Assembly (NCBI GenBank): GCA_028689545.1
Contig: JAQVCX010000028.1
Span: forward strand, 1-34,396
Length of the DNA stretch: 34,396 nt
Reading direction: 5' to 3'
Source: Parabacteroides sp.
Lineage (GTDB): Bacteria > Bacteroidota > Bacteroidia > Bacteroidales > Tannerellaceae
Below the pieces are notes generated by a model. The model ran no database searches. It saw only the letters and a program-made list of their open reading frames with translations, and was not told where the DNA came from. Numbering within the stretch: position 1 is the first letter of the stretch; each line of letters opens with the position of its first letter. This document shows, in pieces, positions 15,946 to 24,200 of the stretch. The translations under genes and the position numbers were made by a program.

Positions 15946-16047
15946 TTATACGGTCTGCGTGCCGGGTTTTACGCTGGCCGTCTTCTGTTTATCGCCCCAA
16001 AGGACGGTCAGTTCCCCGGAGCGCGAACTTGCGCCCCGGGGAGTTTG
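15946..16047 (-). pseudogene. possible 3' remnant of a lost gene
   Basis: Directly after the uxaC stop and in the same frame, 33 codons stay open to a TAA at 15946. The last 22 residues read E-L-T-V-L-W-G-D-K-Q-K-T-A-S-V-K-P-G-T-Q-T-V, a convincing beta-strand C-terminus like that of secreted glycoside hydrolases. No start codon is available, and the first part overlaps a GC-rich hairpin. I read it as the tail of a deleted gene; chance coding cannot be excluded. Confidence 0.4.
16014..16041 (-). terminator. GC-rich hairpin after uxaC
   Basis: Eleven-base arms (16014-16024 and 16031-16041) with a six-base loop, six bases after the uxaC stop. The only non-Watson-Crick pair is a G-U wobble if the RNA is read from the minus strand, which supports formation in the uxaC transcript. 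No U-run follows, so it may stabilise the 3' end rather than terminate. Confidence 0.5.
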
Positions 16048-17451
16048 TTACCATCCGAAATATTGCTTGGCGTTGTTGTAGCTGATGTCTTCTACCATCT
16101 GCCCGATAAACGGAAGTTCCGAGGCGGGCAATAAGCCTTTCTCAATCTCATTGCCTAGCATATCGCAGAGGATCCGGCGGAAATATTCATGACGGGGATA
16201 GGATAAGATGCTTCGGGAATCGGTCAACATACCGACGAAACGGCTTAAAAGCCCGAGGCTGGAAAGTGCGTTTAACTGATCTTCCATGCCTTTGATTTGA
16301 TCGAGGAACCACCATGCCGCTCCATATTGCATTTTTCCGGGAACACTGCCGTCGTTGAAATTGTAGGCATTGGCTACCATCAACTCGGTGTCGCGAGGGT
16401 TCAGATTGTAAACGATCGTTTTAGTCAAGAGCCCTTCTTGGTCTAGCCTGCTGAAAAAGCGATTCATGGAAGCAGATACCGGCTGATCGTCGATGGCATC
16501 GAAACCCGTGTCCGGACCTAATAGCTTGAACATACGATTATTGTTGTTTCGGTTCGCTCCGATATGGAATTGCTGTACCCAACCGCTTCGGGCATCCATC
16601 GCCGCCAATTCGTATAGCAAAGCCGAACGGTATTTGCGAACTTCCTGCTCGGTGAGCGATTTGCCCATACGAGCCTTGAGGAAGATCACCTCAATTTCTT
16701 GCTCGGTATAAGGTTCGGCGTAGAAAGTATCCAACCCGTGGTCTGATACCCGGCATCCTTGGGTCGCGAAGAAGTCATGCCGTTTTTGTAAAGCCTCCAA
16801 TAAATGCTTGTAGGAGAGAATGGTCTTATCGGCGGCGGCCTCCAGCTTGGACAAGTAGTCGTTGAGCGCCTTGATATGATCGATGGCGAGCACCTTGTCT
16901 GGTCGCCATGCCGGATATACACGGGTATGGCATCCGTTTGAACGTATTTTTTGATGGTACTCCAAGGAGTCGATGGGATCGTCGGTCGTACAAACGATCT
17001 CTACGTTCATCCGTTTCATGATGGCTTGCGCACGATATTCGGGGGTACGTAGCTTATCCGTACAAGTTGCGTAGATTTCCTCGGCGGAAGCCGGATTCAA
17101 GACCTTATGGATTCCGAATATACGGCTAAGCTCCAGATGCGTCCAATGATAAAGCGGATTTCGCATCGTGTAAGGTATCGTCTCCGCCCATTTAAGGAAT
17201 TTCTCGTAAGAGGGTTTATCCCCGGTGATATATTCCTCGGGAATACCGTTCGCTCTCATCGCCCGCCATTTGTAATGATCTCCGCCCAGCCATATCTCCG
17301 TAAGGTCCTCGAATTGATGATTCTCCGCTATTTGCCGGGGATCTAGGTGGCAGTGATAATCAATAATGGGCATCTTCGCCGCATGCTCATGATATAATTC
17401 ACGGGCCGTATCGGTTTGGAGCAAGAAATCTTGATCTAAAAAGTTTTTCAT
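16048..17451 (-). CDS. uxaC: glucuronate isomerase
   Basis: Uronate isomerase interconverting D-glucuronate and D-fructuronate (and galacturonate and tagaturonate), the first cytoplasmic step of hexuronate use. It has the amidohydrolase-like hallmark [11 protein letters not shown] near residue 30, [14 protein letters not shown] around residue 155, and the typical C-terminus N-N-A-K-Q-Y-F-G-W. Length 467 is normal. Its ATG overlaps the eda stop by 4 bases, so the two are coupled. The next enzymes, fructuronate reductase and mannonate dehydratase, are not in the window. Confidence 0.97.
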   Translation of the reverse strand: MKNFLDQDFLLQTDTARELYHEHAAKMPIIDYHCHLDPRQIAENHQFEDLTEIWLGGDHYKWRAMRANGIPEEYITGDKPSYEKFLKWAETIPYTMRNPLYHWTHLELSRIFGIHKVLNPASAEEIYATCTDKLRTPEYRAQAIMKRMNVEIVCTTDDPIDSLEYHQKIRSNGCHTRVYPAWRPDKVLAIDHIKALNDYLSKLEAAADKTILSYKHLLEALQKRHDFFATQGCRVSDHGLDTFYAEPYTEQEIEVIFLKARMGKSLTEQEVRKYRSALLYELAAMDARSGWVQQFHIGANRNNNNRMFKLLGPDTGFDAIDDQPVSASMNRFFSRLDQEGLLTKTIVYNLNPRDTELMVANAYNFNDGSVPGKMQYGAAWWFLDQIKGMEDQLNALSSLGLLSRFVGMLTDSRSILSYPRHEYFRRILCDMLGNEIEKGLLPASELPFIGQMVEDISYNNAKQYFGW

Positions 17452-18122
17452 ACTTGGCGATACTTTTGAATGATAGATAAGGCATTATGACATAAATCGG
17501 TAATGGATTGCCAATTGCTTTCCTCGATCGCTTCTTTGGGGAACAGTTTAGAACCCATTCCCACGCAGGTCACGCCGGCCTTGAACCAAGCGGATAGATT
17601 CTCTTCTGTCGGCTCCACGGCGCCGGTCGCCATGATTAGGGTCCAGGGCATGGGGGCCTTCAGGTTCTTGACAAATGAGGGGCCTCCTACATTCCCGGCG
17701 GGGAATATCTTGCAAAGATCGCAACCTACTTCTTGGGCGAAGCCGATCTCGGATACGGAACCGCAGCCCGGGGTGTAAGGGATGAGGCGACGGTTACAGA
17801 TCTTCGCTATCTCCGGGTTGAACAACGGGCCGACTATGAAGTTTGCCCCTAGCTGTATGAATAAGGCGGCTGTGGCCGGGTCTACGATGGAACCTACGCC
17901 CAATACTAATTCCGGGCATTCCTTAGCGGCGTATTTAGCCAGCTCGCCAAATACCTCGTGGGCGAAATCTCCCCGGTTGGTAAACTCGAAGGCTCTGACA
18001 CCTCCCTCATAACAGGCTTTTACAACCTGTTTCGCGATCTCTACATCTTTATTATAATAGACGGGCACCATTCCGGTTTGGATGATAGCCTGTAATGTTT
18101 GTATTTTATTGAATCGAGCCAT
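17448..18122 (-). CDS. eda: KDPG aldolase
   Basis: 2-keto-3-deoxy-6-phosphogluconate aldolase (possibly also acting on 4-hydroxy-2-oxoglutarate), yielding pyruvate and glyceraldehyde 3-phosphate. The Schiff-base lysine is Lys138 in D-L-C-K-I-F-P-A, with Glu46 in A-F-E-F-T-N-R, the phosphate-binding G-V-G-S-I-V-D-P and [11 protein letters not shown]. Length 224 is normal. It sits 37 bases after kdgK and overlaps uxaC by 4 bases, forming a compact uronate operon. The F-E-F-T-N-R in place of the usual I-E-V-T-x-R is common in Bacteroidetes forms. Confidence 0.95.
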   Translation of the reverse strand: MARFNKIQTLQAIIQTGMVPVYYNKDVEIAKQVVKACYEGGVRAFEFTNRGDFAHEVFGELAKYAAKECPELVLGVGSIVDPATAALFIQLGANFIVGPLFNPEIAKICNRRLIPYTPGCGSVSEIGFAQEVGCDLCKIFPAGNVGGPSFVKNLKAPMPWTLIMATGAVEPTEENLSAWFKAGVTCVGMGSKLFPKEAIEESNWQSITDLCHNALSIIQKYRQV

Positions 18123-18159
18123 ATTCGGAAATTAAAAATTGAAGATTGAGCATTGAAAA

Positions 18160-19203
18160 TTAGCGGGAGACACGGCCGGAGGCATCGCCGGACATGAGTT
18201 TCTCCACCTCCTCTACGGTTACTTGGTTGAAGTCTCCGTAAATCGTGTGTTTCAGGCAGGAAGCCGCAACCGCGAAGTCTAAGGCTTTCTGGTCATCGCC
18301 GGGATAGGAGAGTAGGCCGTAAATAAGACCTCCCATAAAAGAATCGCCACCACCTACACGATCTACGATATGGGTGATGTCATACCGGCGGGATTCGTAC
18401 AACCGGTTGTCAGCGTATAGCACTCCACCCCAGGTATTATGATTGGCATTGATGGAGCCTCTCAACGTGATAATAACTTTCCGGGCACGTGGGAAGCGAG
18501 CCGTTAATTGGGTACATACCGATTGGAAAGAGGCGGCGTGTACCTTGCCTTCCGTGGCGGCGGCATCGAAACCTTCCGGCTTGATACCGAAAACCTTCTC
18601 GGCATCTTCCTCGTTTCCTAGGATGATATCGCATCCGGCCACTAGTTCCGGCATAACCTCATGGGCCGTCTTGCCGTATTTCCAGAGATTTTTCCGGTAG
18701 TTGAGGTCGCAAGATACCGTGACGCCTAATCGATTTGCCGCCTGTATCGCCTCCAAACATACGTTGGCGGCACCTTCGGATATGGCGGGTGTGATACCTG
18801 TCCAGTGAAACCAAGAGGCATCCTCGAATACGGCGTCCCAATCGATCATCCCCGGTTGGATCTCGGCGATGGAAGAATGAGCCCGGTCATATACCACCTT
18901 GCTGGCACGAGCGACCGCTCCGGTCTCCAGAAAATAAATGCCTAACCGCTCTCCTCCATAAATGATTCGGGAAGTTCCGATGCCCTGTTTGCGTAATTCC
19001 ATAACGCAAGCACGGGCGATGTCATTTTGTGGCAAACGGGTTACAAACTCAGTCTCGATGCCATAGTTGGCGAGTGAGGCGGCGACATTCGCTTCCCCCC
19101 CGCCAAAAGTGGCGTTGAACTGATTGGCTTGGCAAAAGCGTAAATAATCCGGAGTAGCCAGCCTTAGCATGATTTCTCCGAAAGTTATGACTTTCTTACT
19201 CAT
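18160..19203 (-). CDS. kdgK: 2-dehydro-3-deoxygluconokinase
   Basis: PfkB-family sugar kinase phosphorylating KDG to KDPG, the step before the aldolase encoded downstream. It shows the N-terminal substrate motif F-G-G-G-E-A-N-V-A (residues 34-41), the R-N-L-W-like K-N-L-W-K-Y segment near 171, and the C-terminal PfkB signature D-R-V-G-G-G-D-S-F-M-G-G with the catalytic base Asp287. Length 347 is normal. It is the first gene of the operon, with a -7 box about 25 bases upstream of the ATG. Confidence 0.93.
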   Translation of the reverse strand: MSKKVITFGEIMLRLATPDYLRFCQANQFNATFGGGEANVAASLANYGIETEFVTRLPQNDIARACVMELRKQGIGTSRIIYGGERLGIYFLETGAVARASKVVYDRAHSSIAEIQPGMIDWDAVFEDASWFHWTGITPAISEGAANVCLEAIQAANRLGVTVSCDLNYRKNLWKYGKTAHEVMPELVAGCDIILGNEEDAEKVFGIKPEGFDAAATEGKVHAASFQSVCTQLTARFPRARKVIITLRGSINANHNTWGGVLYADNRLYESRRYDITHIVDRVGGGDSFMGGLIYGLLSYPGDDQKALDFAVAASCLKHTIYGDFNQVTVEEVEKLMSGDASGRVSR

Positions 19204-19227
19204 GGTGTTATCGTATTATGTTTTTCG

Positions 19228-19235
19228 CAAATGTA
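19228..19235 (-). promoter_or_regulatory. -7 element of the kdgK-eda-uxaC operon
   Basis: On the minus strand TACATTTG, a TAnnTTTG match, 24 bases before the kdgK ATG. The upstream TTG element is not clear. No operator repeats were seen in the 83-base gap. Confidence 0.45.
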
Positions 19236-19285
19236 AGGGTTTATTCTGAATAATGTATAGTGTGTGTGCGAAAACATAGGCTTTT

Positions 19286-20854
19286 TTATTCCACCACCCA
19301 CCGCTCAATGTTTCGTGTCTCGGAAGAAAAGTTTACACCGATCTTGAAAACCTTGCGTCCATCGTTGGCGAAAGGCAGGGCGTATCGTTTCTCGTCGATT
19401 TGCCGCAGGGCATCTTCCGCGGAGCCATTCAACTTAAACTCCATGATGTATATGTAACGATCAGTCTGTACAACGAGGTCGATACGACCGTTTGAGGTGT
19501 GATATTCCACCTTGGCGTAAAGCCCGATCAGTCGGAAGACAATGAAAAGTACATTTTGGTAATGCAACTCCGTGTCTCGTTCCGGCTTTTGCCCGGCGAT
19601 CACCTCGTAAGGGGTGTCGGCGAAGAAGCTTTGCAAGCGACGGAAGAAAGCGTCGTAATCACTGGAACGTACCTCCCGGACAAATTACCCGATCTCGAAA
19701 GGCGTTTTCGGAGCACTCACACTCGTGTAGAATGGAAGCAGGTACTTGATGAAGCCTTCCTCCACTTCCCTATTCGGGAAACCTAACCGATAGATCTTGA
19801 ATTCGGAGTCATAATCCTTGATCGTAAGGTAGCCGCTTTGGTAAATGACAGGGACAGGATTGCTAGAGGTTGAGTCGATACTGTTCAGCACATCGGCATC
19901 GGTCTCGGTATTTGCCAGCTCATAGAGGTCGTAATGGGTGTGCTTGAGTAACTCTACTAAATAAGAAGGTGTCCCAGTCTCGAACCAATAATCTTCGGGC
20001 CGCATATATTTAAAGGTATTCAGCAGGCTGAAAGGGTTATAGATACCCGGTACGTTGGCTACGAAATGATAGCCGTCGTAACGCTTTTTCAGCAAGGAGC
20101 GTGTTTCATCATAGGTCAGTTCGAGGGAGGAGGCCAGTTTATGGATATCTCCGTCGAAATAAGTTAGTAACTCTGCTTCCGTAATCCCGCAAATCGCGGC
20201 GTATGGCTCTCGCATAGATATATCGTCCAAGTTATTTAGGTCGCTGAATACGCTCACTTTCCCGAACTTCGTGACACCGGTTAGAAATGCCAGCCGGATA
20301 TATCCGTCCATGGTTTTCAACACACCGTAGAACGCCTTTAATATCGCACGATATGTCTCTTGAAGTTCTGCGTTCTCTAGGGCTTGGAGTAAAGGCTTGT
20401 CGTACTCGTCTACCAGCACGACAACTCTTCGTCCTGTTTTCTCATAAGCTCGGCGTATCACGCCCGTGAAGCGGTCGGCGGGTGTGATCTCCCTGTCATC
20501 CTTCCCCCACCGGTCTTCCCAAAGATTCAAGAAACGCCGTAGTATGCTTTCCAAGGCGCCTGCGTCTGAGTATTTCTCGGCATTCAAATCCAGATGCAGG
20601 ATGGGATACTCCATCCACTCTTTCTCCAGATTCGCGATCGCCAATCCTTCGAATAGCTCCTTCTTCCCTTGGAAATAGGCTTCCAGAGTAGAGAGCAACA
20701 AGCTCTTCCCGAAACGTCGTGGACGGCTGAGGAAGTAGTAACTTCCGGTATTCGCCAATTGATAAACCAAGGCGGTCTTGTCGACGTAGAGATAGCCGTC
20801 CTTGCGAATCTTCTCGAAATTCTGTATACCGATGGGATAAATAGTCTGGTTCAT
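19286..20854 (-). pseudogene. AAA-ATPase/PD-(D/E)XK nuclease gene split by one stop codon
   Basis: Member of the large Bacteroidales family with an N-terminal AAA-like ATPase and C-terminal PDDEXK_9 nuclease domain, copy-rich and suspected of mobile or defence roles. The first part (20854-19685, 389 residues) has Walker A R-P-R-R-F-G-K-S at residues 44-51 and Walker B V-V-V-L-V-D-E-Y-D. After TAA at 19685-19687 the same frame stays open (F-V-R-E-V-R-S-S-D-Y-D-A-F-F...) to 19286, including the nuclease motif G-R-I-D-L-V-V with E-F-K-L. The full frame is 522 codons, the expected family length, so a single substitution (for example CAA or AAA to TAA) broke it. The 116-residue piece from 19636 has an internal Met but no evident promoter. 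Confidence 0.88.
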
Positions 20855-20883
20855 AGTGCCAAGTATTTAATGTGACCTATTGA

Positions 20884-20891
20884 CAAAGATA
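20884..20891 (-). promoter_or_regulatory. -7 element upstream of the broken ATPase/nuclease gene
   Basis: TATCTTTG on the minus strand, 29 bases before the ATG at 20854. No convincing TTG at the expected distance. Confidence 0.4.
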
Positions 20892-20931
20892 CGATAAGTT
20901 TCTTGATTTAGGATATAGAGTCCGGAAAAAC

Positions 20932-21051
20932 AAAAAAGCCGCTAGTCCCAATACGGATGCGGCTTTTTTTGCTCCTCAATGAAACAATCTCACGATTCCC
21001 CCCTTGCAAAGACTTGTTAACCTTAGATCTAAAATACTATGAAAAAAACTC
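20932..21051 (-). ncRNA. small RNA locus, copy A
   Basis: About 120 nt bounded by a promoter (21056-21086) and a strong intrinsic terminator at the left end: arms AAAAAAGCCGC (20932-20942) and GCGGCTTTTTT (20959-20969). Read on the minus strand it begins CATCGAGTTTTTTTCATA, contains AAGGTTAACAAG, and has a small stem AAUC-GUGA-GAUU (20986-20997) closed by a GNRA-type tetraloop. The same ordered blocks occur in copy B at 25318-25397, with the promoter at identical spacing. It contains no ORF of note. This fits the class of promoter-to-terminator Bacteroidales RNAs known from comparative work, but I cannot name the family. It lies 102 bases downstream of the dus gene on the same strand. Confidence 0.65.
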
Positions 21052-21055
21052 GATG

Positions 21056-21086
21056 CAAATATAAGGGGTTTTATAATATGCGTCAA
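21056..21086 (-). promoter_or_regulatory. promoter of small RNA copy A
   Basis: Minus strand: TTGAC (21082-21086), 18 bases, TATATTTG (21056-21063). Both the elements and the 18-base spacing match the promoter of copy B. Confidence 0.7.
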
Positions 21087-21153
21087 TAATATTTGTAACA
21101 TTTTATTGTAATAATGTCGCAAATCAGTTTCAATTTGATATATATCAAGCTTC

Positions 21154-22143
21154 TTATTCTAGGATTCCGTACTTTTGGGGAATATTGTTCATTATTTCGA
21201 ACAATTCGTTAACCGTCTCCGCACGTAGCATGGCGATCCGTGTTTGCTTGAAATCGGTAATACCTTTGAAGAGCGGAGTAGCTGCCAGATGACGGCGAAT
21301 ATGCAAGATTCCCCTATGCTCGTCCAATCGTTCTACGCTTTGCTCCACTTGTTTCTTTAGGATATCCAGATACCAGGAGAAAGGCTCTTGCGGCAATAAT
21401 TCGCCGGTCGTAAGATAGTGTTTTACTTCCCGGAAGATCCAAGGGCGGCCTATGCTGGCTCTGCCGATCATTACGGCATCTACGCCATAGTCCTCGAAAC
21501 GCTGCTTACATATCTCGGCGGAAGTCACGTCGCCATTCCCGATGATAGGGATTTGCATGCGAGGGTTGTTTTTTACCGCACCGATCAAGGTCCAGTCCGC
21601 CTCGCCCGTGTACATTTGCGCCCGTGTACGTCCGTGGATGGAGAGGGCGGCGATACCGCAGTCCTGTAGTTGCTCGGCCAAATCCACGATAACGCGGTTG
21701 TCGGCATCCCACCCCAAACGGGTTTTCACGGTGACGGGGATGTTCACGGCTTTCACCACTTCTCTCGTGATCTCCAGCATCAACGGGATATTGCGTAGCA
21801 TGCCGGCCCCGGCTCCCTTGCCCGCTACTTTCTTTACGGGGCAACCAAAGTTTATATCTAAAATATCCGGACGAGCTTCCTCGCAAATACGTGCGGCCTC
21901 TACCATCGAGGCTACGTCTTTGCCATAAATCTGGATAGCGACCGGACGCTCATCGTCGGAGACATTTAGTTTTTGCTGTGTTTTGTTTATACTGCGGATC
22001 AGCGCGTCGCTCGATACGAACTCCGTATATACCATGTCCGCCCCGAAGCGTTTGCACATCAAACGAAACGAGATATCCGTCACGTCCTCCATCGGCGCCA
22101 AGAATACCGGACGCTCTCCTAAATCTATTGAACCAATCTTCAT
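21154..22143 (-). CDS. dusB: tRNA-dihydrouridine synthase
   Basis: FMN-dependent enzyme reducing uridines in the tRNA D-loop. The catalytic Cys101 is in D-I-N-F-G-C-P-V-K-K-V, preceded by the FMN-binding L-A-P-M-E-D-V-T-D near residue 15 and followed by K-T-R-L-G-W, S-I-H-G-R-T-R and the phosphate-binding I-G-N-G-D-V and G-R-A-S-I-G-R-P-W. Length 329 fits the DusB type; the subgroup letter is less certain than the family. It is divergent from the U32 gene across a 384-base gap with a palindrome array. Confidence 0.93.
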   Translation of the reverse strand: MKIGSIDLGERPVFLAPMEDVTDISFRLMCKRFGADMVYTEFVSSDALIRSINKTQQKLNVSDDERPVAIQIYGKDVASMVEAARICEEARPDILDINFGCPVKKVAGKGAGAGMLRNIPLMLEITREVVKAVNIPVTVKTRLGWDADNRVIVDLAEQLQDCGIAALSIHGRTRAQMYTGEADWTLIGAVKNNPRMQIPIIGNGDVTSAEICKQRFEDYGVDAVMIGRASIGRPWIFREVKHYLTTGELLPQEPFSWYLDILKKQVEQSVERLDEHRGILHIRRHLAATPLFKGITDFKQTRIAMLRAETVNELFEIMNNIPQKYGILE

Positions 22144-22173
22144 ACCTTCTGTTTGCTAACTAAATAGAGAACG

Positions 22174-22181
22174 CAAAAGTA
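22174..22181 (-). promoter_or_regulatory. -7 element of dusB
   Basis: TACTTTTG on the minus strand, 30 bases before the ATG; TAnnTTTG match without an obvious TTG partner. Confidence 0.4.
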
Positions 22182-22301
22182 CTTCTTTTTGGTGAATAAT
22201 CTCGGCTCTGTAACGAATCATATGGGTGAGTACGAGGTGGAGTGATATATTCTTTCGACGTAGATGCTATATCTTGATTGTCAGTCTATTGTATTTACCG
22301 A

Positions 22302-22411
22302 TATTTACATGCTGTTGTAAAAGTATTTACAGTAGCCTGTAAAAGCATTTACATCTAGATGTAAATGCATTTACAATAGCATGTAAAGACACTTACGTCT
22401 GTAGGTAAATG
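22302..22411. repeat. five tandem 22-bp units, each a palindrome
   Basis: Units begin exactly at 22302, 22324, 22346, 22368 and 22390. The consensus is YATTTACA-N6-TGTAAANR: the outer bases are conserved and complementary, the six central bases vary. Unit 3 (catttacatctagatgtaaa, then tg) is palindromic through its centre. A half unit (GTATTTACC) precedes the array. The array is in the dusB/U32 divergent gap, upstream of both promoters, so it could bind a dimeric regulator or form serial hairpins. The rest of 22144-22527 holds only promoter elements. Confidence 0.9.
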
Positions 22412-22493
22412 CCTCCGCTTTTATATAAAGGATCGCCAAGACAAGGCTGATCGTGCTTATGTAGGCTATTCTGTTCTTCTCAAATATTATTCG

Positions 22494-22501
22494 TACCTTT
22501 G
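22494..22501 (+). promoter_or_regulatory. -7 element of the U32 peptidase operon
   Basis: TACCTTTG ends 26 bases before the TTG start codon at 22528; no convincing TTG at -33. Predicted to drive the three-gene run through dprA. Confidence 0.45.
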
Positions 22502-22527
22502 CTACCGTAATATTAAAATATAGAACC

Positions 22528-23787
22528 TTGAAAGAGAAGGATTTTGAAATAATGGCGCCTGTCGGTTCCTACGAATCGTTGATGGCGGCTATACAAGGAG
22601 GGGCCGACTCTATTTATTTCGGTATCGAAGGATTGAACATGCGCTCTCGCTCGTCGAATAATTTCACGACGGAGGACTTGCGTAAGATTGTCGCTATTTG
22701 CGGGGAGCATGGCCTCAAAAGTTATCTGACGGTCAACACGGTCATTTATGGTGAGGATCTTCCGTTGATGCGGGAGATTATAGATGCCGCTAAGGAGGCG
22801 GGTGTCTCCGCCATTATCGCCGCCGATGTGGCCGCTATGAGTTACGCGAATAGTATCGGGCAGGAGGTGCACTTATCCACGCAGTTGAATATCTCGAACG
22901 CGGAGGCGTTGAAGTTTTACGCCCGCTTCGCCGATGTGGTCGTATTGGCCCGCGAATTGAACTTGAAGCAGGTACATGAGATTTACCAGGAGATCGTGGA
23001 GCAGCAGATCAAGGGGCCGAAAGGGGAGTTGATCCGTATAGAGATGTTTGCCCATGGGGCTTTGTGCATGGCCGTGTCCGGTAAGTGTTATTTGAGTTTG
23101 CATGAGATGAACGCTTCCGCCAACCGGGGGGCTTGCATGCAAATCTGCCGTCGGGCCTATACGGTGCATGATAAGGATAGCCAGATCGAGCTGGATGTGG
23201 AGAATCAGTATATCATGTCGCCGAAGGACTTGAAGACGATTCATTTCATGAATAAGATGATGGATGCCGGCGTACGTGTGTTCAAGCTGGAGGGGCGTGC
23301 CCGTGGGCCGGAGTATGTGCGTCTGGTGACCGAATGTTATAAAGAGGCGGTCAAGGCCTATTGCGAAGGTACCTTCGATGAGGAGAAGGTGGCGGTTTGG
23401 GACGAGCGTTTGCGCAGGGTCTTTAACCGTGGCTTCTGGGATGGTTACTATCTGGGACAACGGTTGGGCGAATGGAGCAGTAAATATGGATCCGGCGCTA
23501 CCCGTAAGAAAGTGTACGTGGCACGGGGCATCAAATACTTTAGCGGGATCGGTGTCGCCGAGTTTGAGATGGAGTCCGGTTCCTTGAAGGTGGGCGATGA
23601 GATCTTGGTAACGGGCCCCACGACCGGAGCCGTCATGCAGACCGTGGATGAGATCCGGGTAGACTTGAAGCCGGTGGAGGAGACCGTGAAAGGGGAACGC
23701 TTCTCGATAAAGATGTCCGAGAAGATCCGCCCGTCCGATCGCCTTTATAAGATGGAGAAGGTACAAATCGAAAAAGAATTACAATAA
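22528..23787 (+). CDS. U32 family peptidase-like protein (TrhP/YegQ type)
   Basis: A 419-residue U32-family protein. Despite the name, characterised relatives (TrhP/YegQ, RlhA) are needed for RNA hydroxylation, TrhP for 5-hydroxyuridine at tRNA position 34. It shows the family start M-A-P-V-G-S-Y-E-S-L-M-A-A-I-Q-G-G-A, the F-x-H-G-A-L-C-M-A-V-S-G-K-C-Y-L-S core, and N-R-G-A-C-M-Q-I-C-R-R, whose cysteines may bind an Fe-S cluster. The start is TTG at 22528; the first in-frame ATG (22552) would cut eight residues before the conserved M-A-P-V. The thioesterase ATG overlaps its stop codon region directly. Confidence 0.85.
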   Translation: MKEKDFEIMAPVGSYESLMAAIQGGADSIYFGIEGLNMRSRSSNNFTTEDLRKIVAICGEHGLKSYLTVNTVIYGEDLPLMREIIDAAKEAGVSAIIAADVAAMSYANSIGQEVHLSTQLNISNAEALKFYARFADVVVLARELNLKQVHEIYQEIVEQQIKGPKGELIRIEMFAHGALCMAVSGKCYLSLHEMNASANRGACMQICRRAYTVHDKDSQIELDVENQYIMSPKDLKTIHFMNKMMDAGVRVFKLEGRARGPEYVRLVTECYKEAVKAYCEGTFDEEKVAVWDERLRRVFNRGFWDGYYLGQRLGEWSSKYGSGATRKKVYVARGIKYFSGIGVAEFEMESGSLKVGDEILVTGPTTGAVMQTVDEIRVDLKPVEETVKGERFSIKMSEKIRPSDRLYKMEKVQIEKELQ

Positions 23788-24200
23788 TGAAGGAATATAT
23801 CTTTAAGCTGACAGATAAGGTACGCGATTACGAGTGCGATTTGCAAGGCGTGGTGAATAACTCCAACTACCAGCATTACATGGAGCATACCCGGCATGAG
23901 TTTTTGGAATCGTTGGGCGAGAACTTCGGTGCCATGCATGAGAAGGGGATCGATGCCTTCGTGTCTCGTGTGGATATCCAGTTCAAGAACTCCTTGCGAA
24001 GCGGCGATCGGTACACTTCTTGCCTGAATGTATCTAAGAAAGGGGTGAAACTGGTGTTCGAGCAAGACGTTTACCGCGAATCCGATGGGGCGCTGGCCAC
24101 TAAGGGAATCGTGGAATCTGTTGTCGTGGAGAATGGCAAATTAACAAGAGGAGAATATTTCGACGAGCTACTGAAGCGAATAGAATCAAAACAAGTATAA
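23787..24200 (+). CDS. hotdog-fold acyl-CoA thioesterase
   Basis: A 137-residue single hotdog domain of the 4-hydroxybenzoyl-CoA thioesterase/YbgC group, hydrolysing acyl-CoA thioesters. The N-terminal motif Y-E-C-D-L-Q-G-V-V-N-N-S-N-Y-Q-H-Y-M-E has the catalytic Asp and the V-V-N-N-x-x-Y signature. Its start overlaps the last base of the U32 gene, and dprA begins at the very next base after its stop, so all three are probably co-translated. The substrate is unknown. Confidence 0.85.
   Translation: MKEYIFKLTDKVRDYECDLQGVVNNSNYQHYMEHTRHEFLESLGENFGAMHEKGIDAFVSRVDIQFKNSLRSGDRYTSCLNVSKKGVKLVFEQDVYRESDGALATKGIVESVVVENGKLTRGEYFDELLKRIESKQV

Noticed and set aside
22302-22411. Possible CRISPR array
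   Set aside because: Units are contiguous 22-bp palindromes with only six variable central bases; there are no 30-bp spacers and no cas genes.
22873-23766. Long open frame antisense to the U32 gene (297 codons)
   Set aside because: Mirror of a well-conserved protein; His/Leu-rich translation without recognisable features.
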